From Caprella mutica (Eukaryota; Arthropoda; Malacostraca; Amphipoda; Caprellidae): DNA of 64,000 nucleotides. The notes under the pieces were generated by a model that was not told where the DNA came from, made no database searches, and worked only from the letters and a program-made list of their open reading frames with translations. This document shows positions 1 through 9,231 of this stretch, piece by piece. The stretch covers positions 278,919 through 342,918 of the forward strand of contig CANNZV010000940.1 of the NCBI GenBank assembly GCA_947561585.1, written 5' to 3'. How positions within the stretch are numbered: position 1 is the first letter of the stretch; the number at the start of each line of letters is the position of its first letter. The translations under genes and the position numbers were made by a program.

Positions 1-211
1 GGTTTAGTTTCTTTCATTTCATATCAGTACAAAGGGGCAAATTATTGTGGAAATTCCTAGATTTAAGTAATGTGTCCTGTAATTAAAGTTTTAATGTTAG
101 ATCTTTTATACAAAGTTATTTGTTCAAGTTAAACTTCTTGGTGTGTAGTTATGTGACAATTGAGTTTTGGAGTCAAGTGAATAGCGGCGATACATGGCCA
201 GTGATCCCTCT

Positions 212-375
212 TATTTTGGATGTCTTATTCCATTGGCACTCCTTCAATATTGCCTCTTCCTTTGGATGACTTATTCCAAAGATATCCCTTCATTATTCCC
301 CCTTCCTTTAGAAGTCTTATTCCATAGGTTTTCCTTAATTATTTCCTCCATTTATGAATGACTCATTCCATTTGT
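212..375. repeat. Degenerate tandem repeat, about 46-bp period, 4 copies
   Basis: The core tcttattcca with a preceding gatg or gaag recurs at about 219, 264, 310 and 356, giving a 45-46 bp period. The same array is inverted at about 19,590-19,755 and direct at about 63,400-63,565. It may lie in the upstream part of a BEL/Pao LTR. Confidence 0.6.
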
Positions 376-987
376 GAAGGCCAATATGTTATATTTATTT
401 CTTATTCATTATTAAATAATTTTCTAGTTTCTTGTCCTTCCCGTAGTTGGTGATACCGTATACACATTATATTAAGTTACCCAAAACTAGTTCTGAGGAA
501 CATTTATATTATAATTTTTTCATCCTACTGTTCATCATGGAATCACTTTCTCGTAAGTTTATTAGAAATAATATTTATTTTACTCTAGGTAGTTTAGGTC
601 GTTCATTAAGAAGTTGAAATTAGCATATCCAATTTATTCATTCTTTATTAAATGCTAATCTTATTAAGTGCTCTTTCTAATTTTTAAATTCTAATTTAAT
701 CCAGTAATAATAGTTAGTGTAAAATTATTAGCGGTATACTAGGCTTAGACGACCAAACTTTCTTATGATTTAAATTCTAAATTTAAAACTTCCTGTGTAA
801 TCTAGATAGGCTGTGAATGTTTAAAAATTTGAGAACAGTGCATATAGTCTTTAAATTAATTTATTTTACCTAGTCTAATATTTCCTTGTCAATAATTTTC
901 ACTTTGTTTACACGTGTTAAATTAGTGATCAACCAATTTCCTATATGAATTTAAATGTTTATTCTTCGTGATATCTACACTAAATCT

Positions 988-1262
988 TTGACTTTAAAAA
1001 CTAAATCTTCCTGTGAATCAAAAACTAAATCTTTGCGAATTAAAAACTAAATCTTTGCGAATTAAAAACTAAATCTTTGCGAATCAAAAACTAAATCTTT
1101 GTGAATCAAAAACTAAATCTTTGCGAATCAAAAACTAAATCTTTGCGAATTAAAAACTAAATCTTTGCGAATTAAAAACTAAATCTTTGCGAATTAAAAA
1201 CTAAATCTTTGCGAATTAAAAACTAAATCTTTGCGAATTAAAAACTAAATCTTTGTTAATTT
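988..1262. repeat. 22-bp minisatellite, about 12 copies
   Basis: The core aaaactaaatctttgcgaat recurs about 12 times with small variants (gcgaatca, gtgaatca, gcgaatta). The inverted counterpart at about 18,695-18,985 has longer variant units containing a duplicated gcaa, so the array has evolved separately in the two copies. Confidence 0.9.
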
Positions 1263-1517
1263 AGAAACCATTAAAATGTACTGTTATGATCTTTTAGGGT
1301 TTTCATTATTCTGGTATTTGTGTATTTGTTACTAAAATAGATTTTGATGTTAGTTTTTCCCTCTTTACAGGGACGTTGATTATTTACGGAATAAAGCTGT
1401 AAATTCTCCCTAGAGTAAATTCTCCCGAGAAATACTGTGGTGGAAGGTTGGATTTTGGATAAAGTCCGTCTTAGTCAAAACTTCAATTAACCAAGAGGCT
1501 AACATTATCTACTTATA

Positions 1518-2111
1518 ATGGAAAGCAAATCCGTTCGTAGCTGGATTCCAACTCTTAAAATGCTTGAAGACCAAAACGAACAGTTATTTAGTGTTCTCTT
1601 GAACATTATCTCTGCGTCATCTGGAGTGTTTAGTTCTGGCAATTCAAGCCTTATTCGCAACTTCATAGCTAAAGTGAAAGCTGAATCTAAAAAATACGAA
1701 GAATCCAATAAGCAGTTGTCCACTGCTTACACAAGTCGAGGCTCACCAGCAGCAGCCGCTATTGAGAGAGGAAGGCGAATTAATCTTGTCCACAAAGACT
1801 GTCGTGAGACCGTCATTGGACTGAATGGAGTTCTAGCTCGTTTAGATGAGGAAGTAGAATCCAGCCTCAGCTTCATACTATCACAGGCTTCTATCGGCAA
1901 ACCAAGAAAAGGTTTGAACCCTCTAACTGAAGTTCACGTGGCATCACTTGATTCGAGAAAACTCCCTATCGTTATTGCTGATGAAGCCTCAAATAGCTTA
2001 CAGCAGTTTCCAGAAAGAAGTATCCCAAAGAGGGATACAAACCGTTTATCAGGTGCACCAGAGAATGTCGCACCAGAAAATGCTGAACAAGACGATTTTG
2101 TACCTGGCAAC
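1518..2111 (+). pseudogene. gag: BEL/Pao-type gag, N-terminal part (broken by hAT)
   Basis: An open frame of 198 codons starts at an ATG about 85 bases after a possible primer-binding region near 1,437 (tggtggaaggtt). It encodes a helical, charged protein resembling the N-terminal gag region of BEL/Pao elements, with a conserved-looking start MESKSVRS and a long alpha-helical stretch at residues 15-120. The frame ends exactly where a hAT element enters: the stop TAG is the first three bases of that element. The downstream half at 4,593 is in the same frame once the insertion and one target duplication are discounted. A truncated copy lies at 18,155-18,424. The BEL assignment rests mainly on the C-terminal half and is an inference. 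Confidence 0.7.
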
Positions 2112-2124
2112 TAGGGTTGTGACA

Positions 2125-2345
2125 TTATGCATTTGCATATATGCAGTATATGCACTGGGAAATATACTGCATATGCAACAGGTTTTATGCTTTTAGAGCA
2201 AACGCATATGCATTTGAGAAAACGCATATGCATTTTAGGAAACGCATATGTTTTGCAGATAAAACATATGCACTTAAAGATAATGCATATAAAAAAAGGC
2301 ATATGCATTTGAAACTGAAAGGAAGGCAATATATGCACTTCCAGC
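2125..2345. repeat. Left subterminal atgcat/gcatatgc array of hAT element
   Basis: The words gcatatgca, acgcatatgcat and related variants recur about every 20-25 bases. Short reading frames through it are shadows of the repeat. Confidence 0.85.
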
Positions 2346-2582
2346 ATGTTTATATCTGGTGGGAGGTTGAACAAACACCCTAATTTATTTGTTATAAATA
2401 CAGTATACCTTTATGTGTTCTATCATTTCGTTTACCTGATGAATATGATTTTAAATTTTTGTTCGAAAATTAAAGAATATTGTTAACTATATGGTGCTAT
2501 CAAGCTAAAAGTAACACTCACACTAATGTAAATAAAGAATAGGATAATAATAGAAACAGATTATAGACACAGGTGGTCAGTA

Positions 2583-3612
2583 TGGCAGTAGGACTTTTCT
2601 CCGCCGGACTATTCCCCGTCAGGATTTTCCCCGCCGAATAAAATATCAGTAATTTAGATTATCAAAGTCTGATTTTGATAAAACACAAAATTTATTTATT
2701 TATTTATTAATAGAAAACACACTTTATTAACAGAATTTGATTTCCGTAATTATGTGCCCATATTGTTCGTTCAATTTTAAGACTGTGCCTTGGTATTTTC
2801 GTATATAATTAGGAGATGCAACAAAGTACGAACATTATTGCAATACTAAGGGTTACCAAGTGTCGCAAGGTACTCTAAGCAGCTTCGATTTGTTCAGTTA
2901 TTTAAACTCTGTAGTTTTCTCTATCGTGAATTTATTATTTTATTTTTCAGCTATACATAAGATGGTGATCTATTAACTACTCGTTCAAATTTATGTTTAA
3001 CAGATCATTAATATACTTTATTATTATTTTTTAGAATTAATTTATTAATTAACCTCATAATTAATAAACCTACTGCAAATTTTTATTACACTAAATATTG
3101 ATTTCTTTTTTAGTGTCCTATATCTAATATATGTATATTTAATATTTGTACCTTAAAAATCTTACAATGGTTTAGCCATTATTATGAAAATACCTAAGTA
3201 AGTTAAAATGCAGAAATCCTTAAATTAAGACTTTTCGCGTAGTCAGGTTTCAGAATGATTTATATATATTGTCGTACATTTTCCCTAAAATTCTCCAACG
3301 AAAACTAATAATCGAGGAGTAACAAATTCAAAACTAGTTCGGTTCAAAAAGTTGGTGGTGACCCATTTTCAGTCAACTAGGAACCTATTAAAAAAGGTCT
3401 GTTATTTGAGACGGCAGACTTCGGTATATAATTTCGTGGCAACGGATATATTTGTCAAAACTATTTATTTTCGAAAATTAAATATAGAATCGCAACATTA
3501 AATTATCTTCCAGAGTCTAATTTTAAATAAATCCGAGGGGGGGGAGGGGAGAGGGAGTCCTGGCGGGGAAAAGTCCGCGGGCGTGTAATAGTCCGGCTGG
3601 GAATAGTCCGTT
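2583..3612. mobile_element. Nested foldback element with GGACTTTTCCCCGCC-like ends
   Basis: At 2,588-2,637 the words ggacttttctccgcc, ggactattcccc and ggattttccccgcc occur in series. At 3,560-3,612 their reverse complements occur (ggcggggaaaagtcc, taatagtccggc, gaatagtccg). The inside is AT-rich with no frame. A G-rich run (about 3,536-3,556) precedes the right array. Boundaries are approximate and no target duplication was identified. Confidence 0.6.
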
Positions 3613-3825
3613 TCCCGTGATTCTTAGTTTCTGTTCTTATATAACTAGTAGCCATGAAAATTCACTTCACTATTATAGTATCCTATAGTCCAACAATATA
3701 ATGTGTCTTTCTCTGAAACACTTAAGTGTTTTGAAATACTTGGCATTTTAAATTTGGAACATTACTATTAAATGCATAATAATTCATAATATATGCAAAT
3801 TCATATTAATAGTTAATTTAGTAAG

Positions 3826-4180
3826 GGTTTAACGTCTGCTTCTGAACCAAAGGCCATATCGCTGACATCAAAAGGAAATTAAATACAAGGGACTAGAACA
3901 AGCAGTCAAAAAGGAAAGTGGTTCTATATGGAACAAAGTCATTTACTACTGTCGGTGACAATGCTCATGGATGCAGAAAAGCTACTCAGTGAATGCAGTG
4001 ACGAAAAGGGACACAAAACAATGGTGGCTGCTCTTACAAATGGAAGAGGAAAATGGAAGGGTGATAGAAAATGAACCCTACGAGCCTACCAAACTCAAAA
4101 ATCAAAGACCTCGTAGTTGAAGAGCATAACCAAACTCTAAAACTGCAAGTAGCGTTACAAAATGATAAATATAATAAAAA
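3826..4180 (+). repeat. Dispersed sequence family, fullest copy
   Basis: It begins near gtttaacgtctgcttctg, passes through aaaggccatatcgctga, gtcatttactactgtcggtg and atggaagaggaaaatgg, and ends near aaactgcaagtagcgtta. Clear relatives lie at 13,995-14,160 (+), 14,165-14,485 (-), 17,635-17,715 (-), 20,120-20,345 (-), 22,330-22,620 (+), 25,195-25,320 with 26,090-26,335 (+), and 28,620-28,745 (-), plus right-arm mirrors. Parts read as protein-like (for example AYEPTKLKI-like words), but no long frame survives. Its nature is unknown. Confidence 0.75.
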
Positions 4181-4257
4181 TGAAAAAAAAAACAATCCAT
4201 AATCCAAATTACAACAGTTCGGGGCCCAATGTACACCACCCACTTCTCTTCCATTCG

Positions 4258-4570
4258 TAACAGACAGCTTCAGACTAGGCATATTTATAAATGTATATGC
4301 ATGCTTATAGATGCATATGCAAATTGGCAAATGCATTTGCATATTGGTAAATGCATTTGCATATTGGTAAATGCATATGCATATTGGTAAATGCATATGC
4401 ATATTGCTAAATGCATATGTGCAAATTAGTAAATGCATATGCATATTGTTAAATGCATATGCATATTGTTAAATGCATATGCATATTTATAATTGCATAT
4501 GGATGTTGATAAATGCATATACGAATCAAATAAGCATATGCGTTTTAGAAAAGCATATGCAAAATATGCA
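4258..4570. repeat. Right subterminal atgcatatgc array of hAT element
   Basis: About 12 units of the type aaatgcatatgcatattggt recur with a period of 20-24 bases. Predicted proteins rich in MHMHLPICI on either strand are repeat artefacts. Confidence 0.88.
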
Positions 4571-4592
4571 ATGTCACAACCCTACTGATAAC

Positions 4593-5576
4593 CCTTTGAT
4601 AATGCCTGTGAAAATTCGTAACCCAATCGAAATCATTGCAGGCGACAACCCAGACCCTCTGCAAGACTTTAACGAAGAGCGCAGTTATTATTCTACACCC
4701 CCTTTGTTAACAATATGTGAGAATCCTTCACCAGACGAAGTTCCCGATAATATTGAGAAGCTCGACTCCATTACAAGAAGACAGTTGAGGCAAGATCTAC
4801 TCAAGGGTTATGACGACCCATTTCCAGGTGATCCTCAAACATTCTGGTTGTGGAAACAACAGCTTCAAAGACGCATCTTGGAGAGCGAAGCAGGCTATCT
4901 CGATACTCTGCAAATCCTTAGAGCAAACGCTATCGGGCGTCCGAAGAAGTTGGTAGTTGACTTGACGTCTGCTGGGTATCAAGATCCCAAACGAACACTG
5001 AATCAGATCTGGTCTACATTTAGGCGACGATTTGGTAATAACACAGCAGTGTCCGATTCACAAGTATCAAAACTGTATAGCTTCCCAACTATAAAAGTTC
5101 ATCAAACTCAACTAATGGAAGACCTCTTAGATTTTGCAAGAATACTCAGCGCTACAATCTCCAAATGTCCGGATCTGATTAGGTATACTACTCCATCTGG
5201 AATGAGAGAGATCTGGACAAAGATGCCCGACGCTTTTCAGAACAGACTAAGAAAGGCGATGCACGACATAGAGAAACGATCTGGCTCCTTTCTTAACTTC
5301 GACAAGTTCATCAACCAATTAGAAGATTACATCGAAGAAGTCTCCATGCCCAACTTCAGGAACCCCTTCAGAGGAAGTGAACAGCGCTTAGTGTCCTTCG
5401 ATAGTGCAGATACAGGGAGATATCGTGACAATCAACCAAACTTCATGAAATCCCCTATTGCCCGAAAAACCCTACGATAGAGCTCTGATACTCAAAACTG
5501 TATCTATCACAATACAAAGGGTCACGATTCGAAGAACTGTGGAGCCTTTGCCAAACTAAACTTCACTGAAAAGAAA
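4593..5576 (+). pseudogene. gag: BEL/Pao-type gag, C-terminal part with zinc knuckle
   Basis: The frame resumes after the hAT element with IMPVKIRNPIEI and runs to a TAG at 5,478-5,480. Words such as DPFPGDPQTFWLWKQQL and the helical segments after it match the BEL/Pao gag layout. Past the in-frame TAG the same frame continues to about 5,576. It includes CIYHNTKGHDSKNC, a knuckle of the form C-x2-H-x4-H-x4-C in which the usual second Cys is His, followed by FAKLNFTEKKIF, the position of the FxxLSxxER-like linker in this family. The gag stops at a junction with an oppositely oriented Gypsy fragment, so protease and polymerase are missing. Disablement is clear: transposon insertion, nonsense codon and truncation. 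Confidence 0.8.
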
Positions 5577-5582
5577 ATCTTC

Positions 5583-6379
5583 GAACGATCCATGTCAGGC
5601 CAGTAATAACGTGACTTGATAGATTTTACAGTTGCCTTTACTCCTGGGTGGGAAATATTATGGAGACTGTCAAATATTGATTTTCTGACACTTGCAGGAA
5701 CGAAAGGTCTTGGAACAGGAGTGGATGTATCACAGAGGATTTGCAAATCATTTTTCAGTGTAAATTGAGATAACTTTTCAGCTTTGGATTCCACTTCCTC
5801 ATCACCTTCTTGCTTCTTGGCTATTTCAGTGAGTTCACAAACGTCTATTAGGACTGCATTTGTTGGACGTGACAAGCAATCAGCTACGATGTTCTGGTTG
5901 CCTTTAATGTGAGCCATGTCGTTTATGTATTCAGATACTATGGACAGATGACGCTGTTGACGGTCACTTTTTGCTGGGTTGTGGCTCTTAAAGCTGCTAA
6001 CAAGTGGTTTATGGTCAGTTAGTAGAAGAACATTTCGACCTTCGATTGCATGCTTGAAATGCAGTGTGGCTAAGTAAGCCACCAGCAATTCTCTGTCATA
6101 AGTAGAGTAGCGTTGCTGAGCAGCTGAGAGTTTTTTGGAAAAGAATCCGATAGGAATTGCGTCATTGTTCTGCATTTGATGCAGAGCTGCTCCAACTGCG
6201 TACTGGCTACTGTCTGTAACCAGCTGATATTGAGTCGCAGAGGAATCTGGATGGGCCAGTCTTTTCAACTCGGCAACCTCTTTCTTTATATCACCGAACG
6301 CCTTTTCTTCCACGGAGGACAGTCTCAGAGTCTTTGCCTTTGGATTGAGCCTCACACATTCTGTAAGAGAAACAATCTT
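5583..6379 (-). pseudogene. pol: Ty3/Gypsy RNase H and integrase zinc domain (truncated)
   Basis: The translated frame (about 277 codons, 6,355-5,522) has the RNase H tether and core. D48 lies in LVTDSSQYAVGAAL, E89 in YDRELLVAY, D114 in LLTDHKPLV and D159 near NIVADCLSRP. An integrase zinc-binding start follows, with H232 and H236 in HNISHPGVKATV and then SRYYWPDM. The sequence then runs into the reverse strand of the BEL gag, so the two zinc Cys residues and the DDE core are lost. The link to the RT frame upstream is broken by a frameshift around 6,360-6,385. It is part of one decayed element spanning to 8,567. Confidence 0.9.
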
Positions 6380-6380
6380 T

Positions 6381-7148
6381 TCAGGAAAATTTAGGGATAA
6401 GCTTCCTATAAAATCCTATCATTCCTAAAAACCTACGGAGAGATTTTATATCATTAGGAGATGGGAAATTAATTAATTCGTTAACCTTAGAATTCGTTGG
6501 CTTAATACCTTGAGCACTAACGTTACATCCTAAAAAGTCAATATTTTCTTTCATGAATTCGCATTTATCAATGGAAATTTTAAGATTGAATTCATGTAAT
6601 TTTTTTAGAACAGATTCCAGGTGTTTCATGTGACTTTCGTCATCATTAGAAAAGATAAGAATATCGTCAATGTAGTTAAAGACATAAGGAATACCAAAGA
6701 ATATATCATCCATAAATCTTTGAAACGTAGCACTACTATTACGCAGTCCAAATGGCATGTAATTATATTCAAATAGACCAAATGGCGTTATTATTGCAGT
6801 TTTCGGAATGTCGTCTTTGTGTATTGGAATTTGATGGAAAGCAGCTATGAGGTCAATTTTTGAAAATATTTGCATGCCATGTAATTTGGATGAAACTGAA
6901 TTTATATTGGACAAAGGATAGCTATATCTAAGAGTTATAGAATTTAAATTTTTATAGTCACCACATGGACGGTACTTCCCCAGTTGGTTTTTGGCGACCA
7001 TATGAAGAGGAGAAGCCCACGGTGACCTGGATGGTGCGATTATTCCTGCTTCATATAATTTCCTGAATTCTTCTTTTGCAATTTTAAATTTTTCCTCAGA
7101 GAGCTGTCTCACTTTACAGTGTACGGGGCTGTGCATTTCCGGTATCAA
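6381..7148 (-). pseudogene. pol: Ty3/Gypsy reverse transcriptase
   Basis: This 255-codon frame covers a complete RT palm and fingers. It has SPWASPLHMVAK (residues 42-53), the catalytic Asp in IFSKIDL (D99), MPFGLRNSSATFQ (131-143), the active-site YIDD (159-162) and FLGCNVSAQGI followed by LRRFLGMIGFYRKLI. Gypsy elements of the CsRn1 group have this same style of motifs (inference from resemblance). Catalytic residues are intact, but the frames on both sides are shifted: the junction with the protease side at about 7,125-7,135 lies in a short C run. The domain is therefore not expressed as a normal polyprotein. Confidence 0.92.
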
Positions 7149-7790
7149 TACGATGACACACGTTGTGTTTGACGTTCGTTACAGTTGTAGGCGTTACCAC
7201 AGACTCGTAATTTTTTAATAGAGGTTTTATTTTACTTGGTACTGGAAGATCATTAATTACTATGTTGATCGATGCGTTTATTTCGTTTGCTTTCACTGCC
7301 TGTTTAGTAACAGTGTCAATTACAATTTTCTTTGCACAGTCTACGGATAGCTTGAAATTACGAAGAAAATCGGATCCTAGCAGGGGATGTGTTGTGTCTG
7401 CAATTACAAAGTCCCATGAAAGGCTCTGTGTAATGAAGGAAACCGAATAGAGAGTTTAGATTGTCCCAAGCATCTAATTGTATCACCAGTTGCAGTTTTT
7501 AGGGTAACTGGAGTCCTTTGTAATGAGATTCCTTGAAGATTTATTTGAGTGCTTGGAATGATGCTTACTGATGCACCGGTGTCAACAATAAAGTTTAACT
7601 TAGTTGCCCCTAGACAAGCGGCTATTTCTGGTAGTGGCGGGTCTGATAGGGCAACTGCAGCCCGCCTCTCTAGTTTTCCTGTCTTCCGTTTCCAGCGGGA
7701 GAAGAAGAACGGGAGCTGGGTCTTGAGTTTGGTAACATTTTGCATCCTCTCTTCTCTGGTCATGTGCACCATGGTTTGCAAGAATGCGCT
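7114..7790 (-). pseudogene. pro: Ty3/Gypsy retropepsin and linker to RT (frameshifted)
   Basis: The frame at 7,781-7,404 contains the aspartic protease active site in FIVDTGASVSIIP (Asp at residue 67) and LKTATGDTIRCLG, the flap-like region. The reading continues in another frame at about 7,420-7,297 (ADTTHPLLGSDFL) and then at 7,296-7,114 up to the RT. At least two frameshifts split the region. Confidence 0.85.
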
Positions 7791-8530
7791 CTACCGCCAT
7801 AATAGAGGTGCGATCGGCATACTTTCGTACGTTGGCCTTCCTTCTATGGTCTTACAGGCAGAGGAATAGTGCTAATTGGAGAGTTGCGATTCCTGTATTT
7901 GTTTTCATGCCATGAAGCCTGAGGTTCGTGGAACCTATCTGGTTTGTATGAAGTGTTGGGAGTAATTGCCATTACTGAGGGGTTATGCTGCGTTGTAAAA
8001 TAGGGAAGTAATTCATTCGCGAGAGCTCCCAACTGATCCATATCTAATGACTTCTGTGTTACTAAGACTGATGATATATTTGGTGGTAAGGTTTGTAGAA
8101 ACTTCAACCTAGCTATATCATCTGGTACGTTAATTTTTCGTGCCAGATTAGTCAACTCATGAAGTTTTTCAGAAGGTCTCCCAGATAGTGTAGTAGTTTC
8201 CATTAGCCTATCTAGCAATTCCGGCTTGCTTTGTTCGTAGATTGCAACTATTGCACTTTTCACCTTGTCATAAGAATTACTGGTAATAACACTACTAGGT
8301 AATTTATCAACCACACTTGCCGGTAGTGCTGCGATAGCATTGTAGAATTTCGTCACTTGAGTAGTGACGCCTTTTAATGCGAACTGGGCATCTAGTATCG
8401 CAAACCACCCTTCGACAGAAGTCTCACTAAATTCTGGTGCTTTGACTGAAATATGAGTTACGTGTTCGTGATTAGTTCCATTGCTCTCCTCCACCTCTTC
8501 ACTTTTACCATCCTCTCCGTTTTTAGACAT
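7790..8530 (-). pseudogene. gag: Ty3/Gypsy gag (CsRn1-like)
   Basis: A 228-codon frame starts at an ATG at 8,530, 20 bases from the primer-binding site. It encodes a gag with VEGWFAILDAQFALKGV and a helical capsid-like body through QLGALANELLPYF, typical of the short gags of the CsRn1 group. After the frame ends near 7,844, another frame shows C-x3-H-R-R-K-A-N-V-R-K-Y. I read this as a decayed version of the unusual Cys-His box of that group, with one Cys changed and a stop inside. Function would be RNA packaging and particle assembly; this copy is disabled. Confidence 0.8.
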
Positions 8531-8549
8531 ACTTTTATTTCTGGCTATT

Positions 8550-8567
8550 CGAGTTCCGGGGTCACCA
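8550..8567 (-). promoter_or_regulatory. Primer-binding site of the Gypsy element (tRNA-Trp-like)
   Basis: On the minus strand the sequence tggtgaccccgg follows the presumed LTR end directly. The first 11 bases match the complement of the 3' end of tRNA-Trp, the primer known for CsRn1-type elements. It lies just upstream of the gag ATG. Confidence 0.7.
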
Positions 8568-8568
8568 A

Positions 8569-8960
8569 TGAGGATAAGGAGCGAGAGACTTCTTTTTTTA
8601 ATTTTTTAGTTCCAACCTTGCACCTGTAAATTTTACAGTAATTTTGTTTAATATTTTAACTACATAAACAATTTAATATATAGATCAATAGATTCTAAAC
8701 CAAAAAATGAAAATACTATTAAATAAAAATTATGTGCTCGGTAATACATGACTTACACTAATCAGGGAATTGGAGTTTAATCTATAGGGTTGCACAGTTG
8801 CAGTTTTAAGCCTTTATGAATTTGAAAATAAATAATAAATCACTTTCTATAATAAAAGAAATTACATTAGTTGAATACTAAATAGCTAGTTGTAAGTTCC
8901 AGATTAGGTAGAAATTCTAAAGTTAAATGTGCACGGCAAGGAACCAAACGAAACACCGAT
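8569..8960 (-). repeat. Probable 5' LTR remnant of the Gypsy element
   Basis: The minus-strand sequence ending in ca immediately before the primer-binding site should be the LTR 3' end. The LTR far end is not defined because there is no second LTR for comparison. The interval is AT-rich and carries no frame. Confidence 0.4.
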
Positions 8961-9231
8961 AGTTCAATTTCATAGTAACTAGCAGTGCTTCGCCTGGCCG
9001 ATTGTGTAGCACAAATTATAATTTTATGACGATAAGTAAACTAATATTATATAGAAATTTACTAATTTTAAATAAACTAATTAAACCATTATTATATTCA
9101 TAAGTAAATGAACAAAATTAAGTTGATATAAATAATTGACAGAAACTTCTAGAATGTAATAGAGACTATTGAAAAGAAAATTGATCTGATTGAGCACATA
9201 CTATTATAAATATTATTAATTTCTAATCAGG
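8961..9231. other. AT-rich spacer before the satellite
   Basis: No gene, motif array or inverted repeat is visible. It may include more LTR sequence. Confidence 0.5.

Larger units (their letters stand above)
1..1817 (+). repeat. Third copy of the outer arm end (unit A)
   Basis: This segment is the reverse complement of 18,121-19,964 and a direct copy of 63,192-64,000. Similarity stops sharply at 1,817, inside the retroelement gag frame: one copy continues with gag and the other with unrelated AT-rich DNA. It probably includes the long terminal repeat and leader of a BEL/Pao element, because a gag frame begins at 1,518. No second same-strand LTR is present, so the LTR ends are not certain. 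The repeat probably continues left of base 1. Confidence 0.85.
2112..4584. mobile_element. Non-autonomous hAT-like element with ATGCATATGC subterminal arrays
   Basis: The ends are inverted repeats, tagggttgtgacatt at the left and aatgtcacaacccta at the right. They are flanked by 8-bp near-duplicates ctggcaac (2,104-2,111) and ctgataac (4,585-4,592). Terminal TAGGG/CCCTA with 8-bp duplications is typical of hAT transposons. No transposase frame is present in the 2,473 bp. Arrays of atgcatatgc-like words occupy both subterminal zones. The element sits in the BEL gag frame and itself holds a nested foldback and a dispersed sequence. Members of the same family sit at 27,304-28,491 and 54,607-55,856. 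Confidence 0.88.

Noticed and set aside
988..1262. Regularly spaced repeats resembling CRISPR or telomere repeats
   Set aside because: Head-to-tail 22-bp units without spacers and without telomere-like composition.
4034..4444. 136-codon minus-strand frame rich in MHMHLPICI
   Set aside because: Reads through the atgcatatgc array and the reverse of the dispersed sequence; a shadow frame.
7549..7869. 106-codon plus-strand frame
   Set aside because: Antisense shadow of the Gypsy protease and gag region.
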